Below, piece after piece: positions 8,399 to 18,938 of a stretch of DNA of 35,304 bases. The position numbers and the translations under genes are program-made. The notes beneath the pieces are model-generated. The model was not told the DNA's origin. It saw only the letters and a program-made list of their open reading frames with translations, and did no database searches. The number at the start of each line of letters is the position of its first letter. Within the stretch, counting starts at the first letter, position 1. The stretch comes from an uncultured Clostridia bacterium (lineage in GTDB: Bacteria > Bacillota > Clostridia > Christensenellales > Borkfalkiaceae): positions 1 to 35,304 of the forward strand of contig CAMWWH010000006.1 in assembly GCA_947177975.1 (NCBI GenBank), read 5' to 3'.

Positions 8399-9499
8399 TT
8401 AAACCGTCTTTTTAAGATAGTCGATTATAAAGCCCTGAATGTCGCCGTCCATAACCGCCTGAATGTTAGTATTTTCATAACCCGTTCGGTGGTCCTTTGC
8501 AAGCGTGTAAGGACAGAATACGTAGCTTCGTATCTGACTGCCCCACTCTATCTTTTTAATCTCGCCCTTAATCTCCGCGTCCGCCGCCTCGCGTTCGGCA
8601 ATCTGCCGCTCGATTAGCTTTGCACGCAGATACTGGAAAGCCATTTCCTTGTTCTGTAACTGGCTTCTTTCGTTCTGACAGGTTACCACTATGCCCGTGG
8701 GGAAGTGCGTAATTCTTATCGCCGTTTCGGTCTTGTTGACCTTCTGTCCGCCCGCGCCCGAGGAACGGTAAACGTCTATTCTTATATCCTCGTCGCGGAT
8801 TTCGACCTCGCCCGCATCGTCGACCTCGGGCATAACCTCCAAGGAGGCAAACGACGTGTGTCTTCTCTTATTGCTGTCGAAAGGCGAAATGCGCACAAGT
8901 CTGTGCACGCCCTTTTCCGCCTTTAAAAAGCCGTACGCGTTCTCGCCGTCGACCTTGAACGAAACCGACTTTATGCCCGCCTCGTCGCCGCTTTCCATAT
9001 CGAGCTCGGTCACTTTAAAGCCCGCCTTCTCGCAATAGCGCTGATACATTCTGTACAGCATCTGCGTCCAGTCGCAGGCTTCGGTGCCGCCCGCGCCAGA
9101 GTGCAGGTTCAAAATAGCGTTGTTCGCGTCGTACTTGCCCTTTAAGAGCGCGCGGATACGCATATCCTCTATATCTTCCTCGGCGGCGGAAATCATCTCT
9201 TCCAGCTCGGGTATGAGGCTTTCGTCGTCCGCCTCCTCGATTAAATCGATGAACGCGAGCGCGTCGGCAATAGCCGTTCTGCCCTTTTCGTAAGCCGCCA
9301 TCTTGTTCTCAATAGAGGATATCTCGCGCCCGACCTGCTTGGACTTCTCCAAGTCCTGCCATACCTCGGGCTTTTCCTGCTCGGCTTTGAAGTACGCGAG
9401 CTTGTCGCCTAAATTGTCGATATCCAGCGCGTATTTTGCCTCCGCAAGCGTTTCGGAAAGCGATTTTAATCTTAATCTGTAATCGTCTGCTTTAAACAT
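8399..9499 (-). CDS. prfB: Peptide chain release factor 2 (no programmed frameshift)
   Basis: GAGGTEACDW, RSSGAGGQKVNKTETAIRITHFPTGIVV; single uninterrupted 366-codon ORF. Confidence 0.95.
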   Translation of the reverse strand: MFKADDYRLRLKSLSETLAEAKYALDIDNLGDKLAYFKAEQEKPEVWQDLEKSKQVGREISSIENKMAAYEKGRTAIADALAFIDLIEEADDESLIPELEEMISAAEEDIEDMRIRALLKGKYDANNAILNLHSGAGGTEACDWTQMLYRMYQRYCEKAGFKVTELDMESGDEAGIKSVSFKVDGENAYGFLKAEKGVHRLVRISPFDSNKRRHTSFASLEVMPEVDDAGEVEIRDEDIRIDVYRSSGAGGQKVNKTETAIRITHFPTGIVVTCQNERSQLQNKEMAFQYLRAKLIERQIAEREAADAEIKGEIKKIEWGSQIRSYVFCPYTLAKDHRTGYENTNIQAVMDGDIQGFIIDYLKKTV

Positions 9500-9508
9500 A
9501 AATTTCCC

Positions 9509-12352
9509 TTAATTCTTGGGTCTGTGGATTTTAGTTCCCTCGGGCACATAGTTGCCCTTGTCGTCGATGGGCTTGGGTGCGGGAGCAACGGGCGAGGGCG
9601 CAGGTGCGGGCGCCGCGGGTTGCGCGGGTGCCTGTGCGGGCTGTGCGGGCGCTTGCGCCTTGTTGAACATATTCGCGGGCATACGCACTATTCTGCCCTT
9701 CAAAAGGCGGGTGATAGTCGTAGTCTGTATGCGCTCTATCATCTCGTCGAACATTTCGTGACCCTCTTCCTTGTAGGCAATAACAGGGTCCTGCTGAGCG
9801 TATCCGCGCAGACCTATGCCCTTTCTCAACTGGTCCATCGCGTCGATATGGTCTACCCAATATCTGTCTACCGCGCGCAAAAGCTCGTCGCGCTCTATCT
9901 GATAGAAATCAACCGCACCGTTCGTATCTTTTGAGATATTCTCGATTTTCTCCTCGTAAGCCTTGGTGACTTCCTTGCAAATCTTGTGGATTGCCGCGTC
10001 GTAGTCCCAACGCGCCAACATTTCGGGAGTAATCTCGAACGTGCACTCGTCGGGGTAAACCTTCTGCTTTAACGCTTCGTTCAGCGCCGCGCCGTCCCAC
10101 TGCTCGGGCATAGCGTCGGTGTTGACCGTTTCGTTGACTACCTTTGTCACGTAGTCTGGAATATATTTTAAAATCTGTTCGTGAACGTTTCCGCCGCGCA
10201 GAACGTTGAGCCTTTCCGCGTAGATAAGCTTACGTTGCTCGTTCATAACCTCGTCGTATTGCAGCGTATGTTTACGCATACCGAAGTTACGTCCCTCGAT
10301 TGCCCTCTGCGCATTCTCTATGGAGCGCGACAGCATTTTCGATTGCAGGCACTCGTCCTCTTCCATAAGCGAAGTGTAAATGCTCTTCAACCTCTCGCCG
10401 CCGAACCTCTTTGCAAGGTCGTCTTCGAGCGAAATAAAGAACACCGACGCACCCACGTCGCCCTGTCTGCCCGCACGACCGCGGAGCTGATTGTCGATAC
10501 GGCGCGATTCGTGGCGCTCCGTACCCAAAATGCACAGTCCGCCCGCCTCGATGACCTTTTCCTTTTCCGCGTCCGTTTCGGCTTTGTACATAGCGTACAG
10601 CTCTGCGTATCTGTCGCGCGCCGTCTGCTCCTCGGGAGTGAACTCTCTGTCGGCGTACGAGATTGCAACCTCGATCATATCGTGGTCGTAGCCCTCTTCG
10701 CGCATACGCTTCTTCGCAAGGTACTCGGCATTACCGCCGAGCAGAATATCCGTACCACGACCCGCCATGTTGGTTGCAATCGTGACCGCGCCGAATCTGC
10801 CCGCCTGCGCAACGATTTCCGCCTCGCGCTCGTGGTTCTTTGCGTTTAAGATATTGTGCTTTATGCCGTTGCGGCGGAGAAGCCTTGAAATTTCCTCCGA
10901 CTTATCGACCGTAACCGTACCGATAAGCACGGGCTGACCCTCTTCGTGGCGCTTGGTGACCTCTTCGACGATTGCCTTTTTCTTGCTCTCGACGGTTGCG
11001 AAAATAGCGTCGGGCGAGTCCACTCTCTGTATGGGGCGGTTGGTGGGGATAACTACGACGTCGAGCGAGTAAATAGTGCGGAATTCCGCTTCCTCGGTCT
11101 TTGCCGTACCAGTCATTCCCGAAAGCTTTTTGTAGAGTCTGAAATAGTTCTGGAAGGTTACGGTTGCCTGCGTCTTGTTTTCCTCGCGCACCTTGACGTG
11201 CTCTTTCGCCTCGATTGCCTGATGCAAGCCGTCCGAATAACGTCTGCCGACCATTATACGACCCGTGAACTCGTCGACTATCATAATCTCGCCTTCGGGG
11301 GTTACGATATAGCTCTCGTCGCGCTCGAACAGCTCGTGCGCCTTTAAAGCCTGCTGTATGTGGTGGTTCAAGTCGGCGTTTTCGATGTCGCCGAGGTTTT
11401 TAATATTGAAAAATCTTTCAGCCTTAGCCGCGCCGAGCTCGGTAATCGTGACCGACTTGTCCTGTCTGTCGATAACGTAGTCCCAGGTTTCCATATCCTT
11501 GCGGATGGCTTCCAGCTTGCGGTTAATCTCTTCCTCTTCCTCGGTGAGCTGCTGGTTTTTCTTTTTGCGAAGGGGCGCTTTATTCTCGGCTTCCTTTCTG
11601 TCGTCGTCGAAGCCGCCGTGCAGAGTGCGGACGAACCTGTCCACCTGCTCATAGAGCTTACTGCTCTCTCCGCCCCTGCCCGAAATGATGAGCGGCGTTC
11701 TCGCCTCGTCGATTAAAATGGAGTCGACCTCGTCGATAATGCAGTAGTTGAGCTCGCGCTGAACCATTGCGGGGATAGACGTCTTTAAGTTGTCGCGAAG
11801 ATAGTCGAAGCCGAGTTCGTTGTTGGTAGCGTATAAAATGTCGCAGTTGTACGCGTTTTTCTTTTCCACGTCGTCCATACCGGGCACTACGACGCCGACG
11901 GTCAGACCCATAAATTTGTGAACCTTGCCCATCCACTCCGCGTCACGCTTTGCAAGGTAGTCGTTGACCGTTACGATATGCACGCCCTTGCCCGTGAGCG
12001 CGTTGAGGTACGCGGGCAGAGTTGAAACCAAGGTTTTACCTTCGCCCGTTCTCATTTCCGCGATACGTCCCTGATGAAGGCATATGCCGCCGATTATCTG
12101 CACGTGGAAGTGCTTCATTTTCAGAACTCGCCAGCTCGCTTCGCGCAGCGCCGCAAACGCGTCGAACATAATATCGTCGAGCGTTTCGCCCTTTGCAAGT
12201 CTGTCCTTTAAAATGCCCGTCTGGCTTTTGAGCTCTTCGTCGCTCATAGCCGCATATTTAGGCTCTAAATCTTCCACCTTCTTCGCAAGTTTGTCCAATT
12301 TTTTTACCGCCTTGCGGCTGTCCGAATTGGATAAAAAGTTAAGCAAACCCAT
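9509..12352 (-). CDS. secA: Preprotein translocase ATPase SecA
   Basis: MRTGEGKTL, VDSILIDEARTPLIISG, TNMAGRGTDI, GRAGRQGD motifs; 947 aa. Confidence 0.97.
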   Translation of the reverse strand: MGLLNFLSNSDSRKAVKKLDKLAKKVEDLEPKYAAMSDEELKSQTGILKDRLAKGETLDDIMFDAFAALREASWRVLKMKHFHVQIIGGICLHQGRIAEMRTGEGKTLVSTLPAYLNALTGKGVHIVTVNDYLAKRDAEWMGKVHKFMGLTVGVVVPGMDDVEKKNAYNCDILYATNNELGFDYLRDNLKTSIPAMVQRELNYCIIDEVDSILIDEARTPLIISGRGGESSKLYEQVDRFVRTLHGGFDDDRKEAENKAPLRKKKNQQLTEEEEEINRKLEAIRKDMETWDYVIDRQDKSVTITELGAAKAERFFNIKNLGDIENADLNHHIQQALKAHELFERDESYIVTPEGEIMIVDEFTGRIMVGRRYSDGLHQAIEAKEHVKVREENKTQATVTFQNYFRLYKKLSGMTGTAKTEEAEFRTIYSLDVVVIPTNRPIQRVDSPDAIFATVESKKKAIVEEVTKRHEEGQPVLIGTVTVDKSEEISRLLRRNGIKHNILNAKNHEREAEIVAQAGRFGAVTIATNMAGRGTDILLGGNAEYLAKKRMREEGYDHDMIEVAISYADREFTPEEQTARDRYAELYAMYKAETDAEKEKVIEAGGLCILGTERHESRRIDNQLRGRAGRQGDVGASVFFISLEDDLAKRFGGERLKSIYTSLMEEDECLQSKMLSRSIENAQRAIEGRNFGMRKHTLQYDEVMNEQRKLIYAERLNVLRGGNVHEQILKYIPDYVTKVVNETVNTDAMPEQWDGAALNEALKQKVYPDECTFEITPEMLARWDYDAAIHKICKEVTKAYEEKIENISKDTNGAVDFYQIERDELLRAVDRYWVDHIDAMDQLRKGIGLRGYAQQDPVIAYKEEGHEMFDEMIERIQTTTITRLLKGRIVRMPANMFNKAQAPAQPAQAPAQPAAPAPAPSPVAPAPKPIDDKGNYVPEGTKIHRPKN

Positions 12353-12470
12353 TTCAAAACTCCTGACCCCCGATGCGGGGCAAAATAATTATAGTCCATT
12401 TAACATTGTACTATATTTCGCTCTTTAAGTAAAAGCATTTTTTTGCTAAAATTGTAAGTTTTTATATAAA

Positions 12471-12505
12471 TAAAAAGCTTCCCCGCGCCATTTTGCGCGG
12501 GGAAG
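12471..12505 (-). terminator. Strong terminator downstream of the adenine deaminase operon
   Basis: Minus strand CTTCCCCGCGC-AAAATG-GCGCGGGGAAG-CTTTTTA, 11-bp stem. Confidence 0.9.
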
Positions 12506-12523
12506 TTGATTTTTTATAAAAAA

Positions 12524-14242
12524 TCAGTCTGCGTTTATATCCGTAAAGACGAATTTGTCCACGTCGAACAAACCCGTATCCAAAAGTTTAAGGTGCGGAA
12601 TTACGCCGAGAGACAAAAACGCAAGGCACAAAAACGCGTCTATATCGTGCTTCACTCCCAGAACGTACGCACGCGCGTAAATTCTGTCGCTCGCCTCAAC
12701 GAAGTTTTCGGGACTGTCGGACGACATTATGCCGCCTATGTCAAGAGGCACGCTTAACATTTCGTCCGCGTTTCTGTCGTACAGCGCCATGCCGCCGCCT
12801 ATGCGCGCAAGCTCGTGCGCGACCTTCGCCATACTGCGGTTGTTGTCGCCGACGATTATCATATTGTGCGAATCGTGCGCGACGGTAAGACCTATTGCAC
12901 CGCCGTAAAAGCCGTAGCCCTTTAAAAGCCCCAGCCCGATATTGCCGTTTTTGCCGTGCCTTTCCACGACGGCAACCTTCGAAATCTGCATACTGTCGAT
13001 ATTCACGTCGCCGTTAAGCGAGGGAATTTCCACGACCGCGCAGTCGGTTACGATACTGCCGCCCGTGACGGCTATCGCCTTGGCGCGTTTGCCTTTCAAG
13101 GCTATCTTGAAATCGTCCGCCGTCACCGTTCCGATATGCACGGTGTCTTTGACGAACGGCGGCAGATATTTTTCCTGCGTATCGAAGAGCGGCTTGCCGT
13201 CCTCCGCGACGAGCTTGCCGTTCTTGAAAACGTGCGTCACGTTAAAGCTGCGCAAGTCGTCCACCACAACGATATCCGCGAAATAGAAAGGAGCTATCGC
13301 GCCGCGCCACTTCAAGTTGTAGCACTCCGCCGCGTTTATGGTTGCGATTGTTACCGCTTTAATCGGGTCAAGCGCCTCGGCAACCGCCGTACGAAGTGCG
13401 TCGTCGATATGACCGAATTCGACTATATCCGAAGCGTGCCTGTCGTCCGTGCACATTAAAAACCTGCGCACGTTTTTAGCGTTGACCGCCTTGACGTTGG
13501 TCTGTAAGTTCCGCGCCGTCGAGCCGTGTCTGAGCATGACGTACATACCCTTGGACAGCTTTTCGTCGATTTCCTTTTTGCCCTCGCACTCGTGGTCGGT
13601 CACAACTCCACCGCAAAGGTACGCGTTGAGCTTTTTGCCGCTCAGCATAGGCGCGTGACCGTCGGTTATCTTGCCCGCGCCGAGCGCCGCTTCCAGCTTC
13701 TTTACAGCCTCTTTATCGCCCGCGGCAACCGCGGGATAATTCATAAATTCGCCAAGCCCGAAAAAGGTTTCGTCCGCGATAAGTCTTTCGGTGTCCTCGC
13801 CCGTAAGGCAAGCTCCGCTCGTTTCGAACGGAGTTGCGGGCACGCACGAGGGGAGCATTACTTTGACGTCGAGCGGGGTGCTCTTAGCCGCCTCCGCTAT
13901 ATACCGTGCGCCCGCCTCGCCGCAGACGTTGGTTATCTCGTGCGGGTCGGCGATTACCGTCGTAGTGCCGCGCGGAACGACTAACGAGGCAAAACACTCG
14001 GGGGAAAGCTTGCTGCTCTCGATATGCACGTGCGCGTCGATAAAGCCGGGAAGAACAAAACTGCCCGCAAGGTCGTAAATTTCCTTGCCGCGGTACTTGC
14101 CTATACCGACTATACGGTCGTCTTTTATTGCTATATCGCCCTTTCTTATCCTGCCGCAAAACACGTCTAAATAGCTCGCGTTTTTCAGCACTATATCGCA
14201 TTGGTTGCGGGATATTGCCGCATCAACGTAAGATTTTATCAT
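12524..14242 (-). CDS. ade: Adenine deaminase
   Basis: [35 protein letters not shown] motifs; 572 aa. Confidence 0.92.
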   Translation of the reverse strand: MIKSYVDAAISRNQCDIVLKNASYLDVFCGRIRKGDIAIKDDRIVGIGKYRGKEIYDLAGSFVLPGFIDAHVHIESSKLSPECFASLVVPRGTTTVIADPHEITNVCGEAGARYIAEAAKSTPLDVKVMLPSCVPATPFETSGACLTGEDTERLIADETFFGLGEFMNYPAVAAGDKEAVKKLEAALGAGKITDGHAPMLSGKKLNAYLCGGVVTDHECEGKKEIDEKLSKGMYVMLRHGSTARNLQTNVKAVNAKNVRRFLMCTDDRHASDIVEFGHIDDALRTAVAEALDPIKAVTIATINAAECYNLKWRGAIAPFYFADIVVVDDLRSFNVTHVFKNGKLVAEDGKPLFDTQEKYLPPFVKDTVHIGTVTADDFKIALKGKRAKAIAVTGGSIVTDCAVVEIPSLNGDVNIDSMQISKVAVVERHGKNGNIGLGLLKGYGFYGGAIGLTVAHDSHNMIIVGDNNRSMAKVAHELARIGGGMALYDRNADEMLSVPLDIGGIMSSDSPENFVEASDRIYARAYVLGVKHDIDAFLCLAFLSLGVIPHLKLLDTGLFDVDKFVFTDINAD

Positions 14243-16719
14243 AATGAGAGTTGTTGATTTCCACCTTCGAAATCGGAGCGGTACTTCAAAGCAACCACTC
14301 CCGTGACCTCGCTTGCCGCGGGTAAAGGCTTGCCCTTGGAGGGGCGGGGTTCGATTGAAATATCCTCCGTATCCATTTCCGTAACCGAGTTATCCGAACG
14401 CATTACGGCTACCTTATACGGCACGGTTACGTAGTCGGCGAACAGCACTTTGGACTTGCCGTCGACAATCATCATACCCTTTCTGCCCCTGCCCATCGGC
14501 TGGAACAGCGAGGCTATAACCCTCTTCGCCGCGCCCGAATCGGACACTATTACTATCTCGCCCTCGCCGTAGAACTGCGTTGCGAATACCACCTCGTCGC
14601 CGTCGTTCAGAAGTATTCCGCGCACGCCGCCCGTAACTCTGCCCTGCTTGGGAACGTCGTCCTTGTCGGCGTTGAGGCATATGCCCTCGCGCGTGACGAA
14701 GCACATAGTGCTGTCTCCGTCGTCTATAAACTGCTCGACGGTCAGAACCTCGTCGCCCGTCTTCAATTTGATTGCGGGGAACACGGGACGGGATATGGAA
14801 TACTCCTCCCACGCGGTGCGCTTGACAGTGCCCTGCCGTGTGAAGAACAGTAAATCGCCCTCGGGCATACTCTCGCCCAAAGCGAAGATTTTAACGGGCT
14901 TTTCACCGCGCAGAGCCGCGTCGTAGAACTCTTTGAGCTTGATACCCGCGCCGCCCATTCCGCTCGCCTCGAACTCGTTCAAGTCCACCTTTACGCAGTT
15001 GCCGTAGTTGGTGAAAATGAGCATTGCTCCGTCCGATTTCTGCGTTATGACCTGCTTGTACATACCATCGCCGCGGAAAGTCGGCGCAAGCGGTTTTTTG
15101 TATTTGTGGTCGAACTCTATCTTTTCGATAAATTTGATATTGTCGTTTGCGGTAATTGTCAGCATCCAGTCTGTCGAAGCGCGCTTGACGTCCTGCCTGA
15201 ACACCTTGATGTCCTCGACCGTCGGCACAATCTGCGTCTTTCTCGGGCAAGGGTATTTGTCCTTGATTTCACGCATTTCGCTCTTGACCAAATTCATCTG
15301 CTCGTCGCGGCTGGCAAGGATTGCCTTTAACCGCTCTATGCGCTTTTGCAGTTCTTTGAGCTCGTTTTCAAGCTTGGTTATTTCCAACTTGGCAAGGCGG
15401 GCAAGGCGCAAATCGAGAATTGCCTGCGCCTGTCTTTCGGAAAGCTCGAAGGCTTCCATTAGCCGCATCCGCGCAACGGGCGTACTCTCGGACGACTTGA
15501 TTATCCTTATAACCTCGTCGATATTGTGCACGCCGATTATCAAGCCCTCTAATATGTGACAGCGCGCCTCCGCCTCTTTGAGCTCGTATTTCGTACGGCG
15601 GATAATGACCTGCCTCTGGTATGCGACGTAGTATTTTATTATGTCGATAAGTCCGAGTTGCTGAGGCTTGCCGCCCGCAATCGCGACCATATTTATGCCG
15701 AACGTGCACTCCAAATCGGTGTACTTGAAAAGGTACGCGAGTATCGCGTCGACGTCCGCGTCCCTCTTGCAGTAAACGACGGCGCGCATACCCGTGCGGT
15801 CGGATTCGTCGACGACGTCGGCTATGCCCGAAAGTATTTCCTTCTTATCCTCTTTTAAAAGCATTATCTTGCGAAGAAGCTCCGCCTTGTTGGTCTGGTA
15901 AGGAAGCTCGGTAAAGATAATCTCTTTCTTGCCGTTGTCGCCGTTTTCCACCGAATAGCGGGCGCGCAAGGTTATCCTGCCTCTGCCCGTTTCGTAGGCT
16001 TGTTTAAGCTCGTTTTCGATGATGAAACCGCCCGTCGAAAAGTCGGGTCCGGGAATGATTTTCATCATTTCGCTCAAGGATATGCGGGGGTTATCGATAT
16101 ACGCGCACACGCCGTCGATTACTTCCGAGAGGTTGTGCGTGGGTATGTTGGTGGCAAGTCCTACGGCTATGCCGTTGGCGCCGTTTACAAGTAGATTGGG
16201 GTATCTGCCGGGCAGAATATCCGGCTCTAACAAGCTGTCGTCGAAGTTGAAAGAGAAGGGCACGGTTTCCTTGTCGATATCCTTCAAAAGCTCCAACGCG
16301 AGCGGCTGTAACCTTGCCTCGGTGTACCTCATTGCCGCGGCGGGGTCGCCGTCGACCGAGCCGAAGTTGCCGTGTCCGTTGACCAAAGTCAGGCGCATAT
16401 TGAAGTCCTGCGCCATTCTTACCATTGCATCGTAAACCGAGCTGTCGCCGTGCGGGTGATACTTACCCATACAGTCACCGACGATACGCGCCGACTTTTT
16501 ATGCGGCTTGTCGGGCGTCAAGCCCATTTCCGCCATTGTGTAGAGTATGCGCCTCTGAACGGGCTTCAAGCCGTCCTCGACGCGCGGCAGAGCACGGTCT
16601 AAGATTACGAATTCCGCATACGGCAGCATTGACTGCGGCATAACGTCTTCGAGCGGAGTCTGAAAAATCTTACCCTGCGGTATAAAGGTCTGGAAGCTGT
16701 CGTCTTTTTTCTTAGCCAT
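14239..16719 (-). CDS. Type II topoisomerase subunit A (ParC/GyrA family)
   Basis: [53 protein letters not shown]-terminal propeller repeats. Confidence 0.93.
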   Translation of the reverse strand: MAKKKDDSFQTFIPQGKIFQTPLEDVMPQSMLPYAEFVILDRALPRVEDGLKPVQRRILYTMAEMGLTPDKPHKKSARIVGDCMGKYHPHGDSSVYDAMVRMAQDFNMRLTLVNGHGNFGSVDGDPAAAMRYTEARLQPLALELLKDIDKETVPFSFNFDDSLLEPDILPGRYPNLLVNGANGIAVGLATNIPTHNLSEVIDGVCAYIDNPRISLSEMMKIIPGPDFSTGGFIIENELKQAYETGRGRITLRARYSVENGDNGKKEIIFTELPYQTNKAELLRKIMLLKEDKKEILSGIADVVDESDRTGMRAVVYCKRDADVDAILAYLFKYTDLECTFGINMVAIAGGKPQQLGLIDIIKYYVAYQRQVIIRRTKYELKEAEARCHILEGLIIGVHNIDEVIRIIKSSESTPVARMRLMEAFELSERQAQAILDLRLARLAKLEITKLENELKELQKRIERLKAILASRDEQMNLVKSEMREIKDKYPCPRKTQIVPTVEDIKVFRQDVKRASTDWMLTITANDNIKFIEKIEFDHKYKKPLAPTFRGDGMYKQVITQKSDGAMLIFTNYGNCVKVDLNEFEASGMGGAGIKLKEFYDAALRGEKPVKIFALGESMPEGDLLFFTRQGTVKRTAWEEYSISRPVFPAIKLKTGDEVLTVEQFIDDGDSTMCFVTREGICLNADKDDVPKQGRVTGGVRGILLNDGDEVVFATQFYGEGEIVIVSDSGAAKRVIASLFQPMGRGRKGMMIVDGKSKVLFADYVTVPYKVAVMRSDNSVTEMDTEDISIEPRPSKGKPLPAASEVTGVVALKYRSDFEGGNQQLSL

Positions 16720-16722
16720 CTT

Positions 16723-18801
16723 TTACACCTCTTCCCCGCTCGTATTCTGCTTGACGACGTTGACCTTTTCGATAAAGCCGTCCACCTTGTTGAAGTCGGC
16801 GTTCTCGGCAAGGAACTGCTTTCTGCCCTCTACCTTGTCGCCCATAAGCATCTCTATCATCTCCGCCGCCTGCGTTATGTCTTCGAGCGTAACCTGTATC
16901 AGATTGCGCGTGGCGGGGTTCATAGTCGTTTCCCAAAGCTGGTCGGCGCTCATTTCGCCCAAGCCCTTGTAGCGCTGCAACGAATAGCCCTTGCCCACCT
17001 TTTTAATCTTCTCGTCAAGCTCCTTGTCGTCGTAAGCGTACTCGACGACGTCCTTTTTGTACACCTTGTAAAGGGGCGGCATACCTATGTAAACGTAGCC
17101 CGACGCAACCAAATCGCGCATATATTTAAAGAAGAACGTGAGCAATATACAGCGAATGTGCATACCGTCCTGGTCTGCATCGGAAAGTATTATGACCTTT
17201 TTGTAGCGCGTCTTTTCCACCTCGAACGAACGGTTGAAGCCCGCGCCGATTGCCGACACAAGCGTCTTGATTTCCTCGTTCTGCAAAGCTTGCAGCGCCG
17301 TCTTTTTCTGCACGTTCAACGGCTTTCCGCGAAGGGGTAAAATCGACTGGAACTGCCTTACCCTCGCCTGCTTTGCCGTGCCGCCCGCCGAATCGCCCTC
17401 GACTATGAACAGCTCGTTCATATCGGGATTTTTGCCCGAACAGGGCGCGAGCTTGCCTATCAGATTTAAGCCGTCGTTCTCGTTCGCGGCTTTTGCGATG
17501 TCGCGTTCGGCGCGGTGCTTTATGCGGTCGTCGGCGGCAAATTTAGCTTTTTTGGCAATCTCGTCGAACGTAGCCTTGTTGCCGCGCGTGTTCATAAGCT
17601 GGGTAAGCCCCTCGATAACCGCTCTTTCTACGGGCGCTTTCGCCTCGGAGTTGCCGAGCTTGGTCTTGGTCTGCCCCTCGAACTCGACGTTGTTCATCTG
17701 CACGGTCAAAACCGCCGTCAAGCCCTCTTTGATATCGTCCACGACGAACGGCTGGTCCTTCGCCTTTAACACGCCGTTGCTCTTTGCGTAGTCGTTAACT
17801 GCCTTCAAAAGACCGTTTCTGAAGCCGAGTTCGTGATAGCCGCCCTCGACCGTGGAAATGTTGTTGACGAAAGAGTAAAGGCTCTCGTCGTCGTTTTTGG
17901 TGTGCGAGAGGGCGAACTCAATCTTGATTTTGCCCGCGGGCGCACCCTTGACCTGTATGTCCTTGATTGTCGAATAGTACAACGGCTGCGGATAGAGCGC
18001 CGTTTTGCCGTCGTTAAGATAATTAACAAAGTCCTTTAAGCCGCCGTCGAATTTGTATGTGAGCGGTTCGCGCGGGGGAATTGCGACCTTTTTTTCCACC
18101 TCTTCGCCGTCCTCGCCCTCTTCGATTACCGTCTTGAAAAGCTGGCGCTCGTCGCGGAAGTTTATCTGTATTCCCTTATTTAAAAAGGCAAGCTCCTTTA
18201 AACGCTTGGATACGGTTTCGTAGTTCCACTCAACCGTTTCGAATACCTCGGTGTCGGGCATAAAATGCACGAGCGTGCCCTTTTTGTCCGTCTTTTTACC
18301 CGTGTTTTTCAGCGGGGTGACGGGTATTCCGCACAGCCACTTCTTCTGCATTTTGTCGTACTCGGACATAAAGCTCATCGTAAAGACCGTCTTGCGGTAC
18401 ACCTCTACGTTCAGCCACCGCGAAAGCGCGTTGGTGACCGACGCGCCGACGCCGTGAAGTCCGCCCGAGAAAGCGTAGTTGCCGCTGTCGAATTTGCCGC
18501 CCGCGTGGAGCTTTGTGAATATAAGTTCAACGCCCGACATACCCGTCTTGGTGTTGAGGTCGGTGGGCATACCTCTGCCGTTGTCCTCGACCGAAGCCGA
18601 GCCGTCCTTATGCAGAATTACGGTGATTTCGTCTGCGTAGCCGTTAGCCGCCTCGTCGATAGCGTTGTCGACAATCTCCCAAAGGATATGGTGCAAGCCC
18701 TTTACGCCCGTCGAGCCGATGTACATACCGGGACGAACGCGGACCGCCTCCAAGCCTTCCAGAACCTTTAAATCGTTAGCGTTGTAGCTCTTCTCTGCCA
18801 T
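16723..18801 (-). CDS. Type II topoisomerase subunit B (ParE/GyrB family)
   Basis: RPGMYIGSTGVKGLHHILWEIVDNAIDEA, GGLHGVGASV, VEGDSAGGTAKQAR, LSDADQDGMHIR. Confidence 0.94.
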   Translation of the reverse strand: MAEKSYNANDLKVLEGLEAVRVRPGMYIGSTGVKGLHHILWEIVDNAIDEAANGYADEITVILHKDGSASVEDNGRGMPTDLNTKTGMSGVELIFTKLHAGGKFDSGNYAFSGGLHGVGASVTNALSRWLNVEVYRKTVFTMSFMSEYDKMQKKWLCGIPVTPLKNTGKKTDKKGTLVHFMPDTEVFETVEWNYETVSKRLKELAFLNKGIQINFRDERQLFKTVIEEGEDGEEVEKKVAIPPREPLTYKFDGGLKDFVNYLNDGKTALYPQPLYYSTIKDIQVKGAPAGKIKIEFALSHTKNDDESLYSFVNNISTVEGGYHELGFRNGLLKAVNDYAKSNGVLKAKDQPFVVDDIKEGLTAVLTVQMNNVEFEGQTKTKLGNSEAKAPVERAVIEGLTQLMNTRGNKATFDEIAKKAKFAADDRIKHRAERDIAKAANENDGLNLIGKLAPCSGKNPDMNELFIVEGDSAGGTAKQARVRQFQSILPLRGKPLNVQKKTALQALQNEEIKTLVSAIGAGFNRSFEVEKTRYKKVIILSDADQDGMHIRCILLTFFFKYMRDLVASGYVYIGMPPLYKVYKKDVVEYAYDDKELDEKIKKVGKGYSLQRYKGLGEMSADQLWETTMNPATRNLIQVTLEDITQAAEMIEMLMGDKVEGRKQFLAENADFNKVDGFIEKVNVVKQNTSGEEV

Positions 18802-18852
18802 AAACCGTTCCTGTTAGTTTTATTACATAGTAAAAAATTACCACTATATGAA

Positions 18853-18881
18853 ATTATACCATATGTTGTATAAAAAAGCAA
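18853..18881 (-). promoter_or_regulatory. Promoter for the parE-parC-ade operon
   Basis: Minus strand TTGCTT-17 nt-TATAAT. Confidence 0.7.
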
Positions 18882-18897
18882 GCGCAGACACAAAAAA

Positions 18898-18923
18898 AGC
18901 CCTGCGCATATATGCGCAGGGCT
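18898..18923 (-). terminator. Terminator of the GGDEF gene
   Basis: Perfect palindrome agccctgcgcatatatgcgcagggct followed on the minus strand by TTTTTTTG. Confidence 0.88.
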
Positions 18924-18938
18924 AACTATTTTATAAAT

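Noticed and set aside
10181-10849. 222-aa plus-strand ORF inside secA
   Set aside because: Antisense shadow of a conserved gene.
12366-12380. CCCCGATGCGGGG mini-hairpin in the secA leader
   Set aside because: Only a 5-bp stem with a 3-nt loop; no T-tract or other supporting signal.
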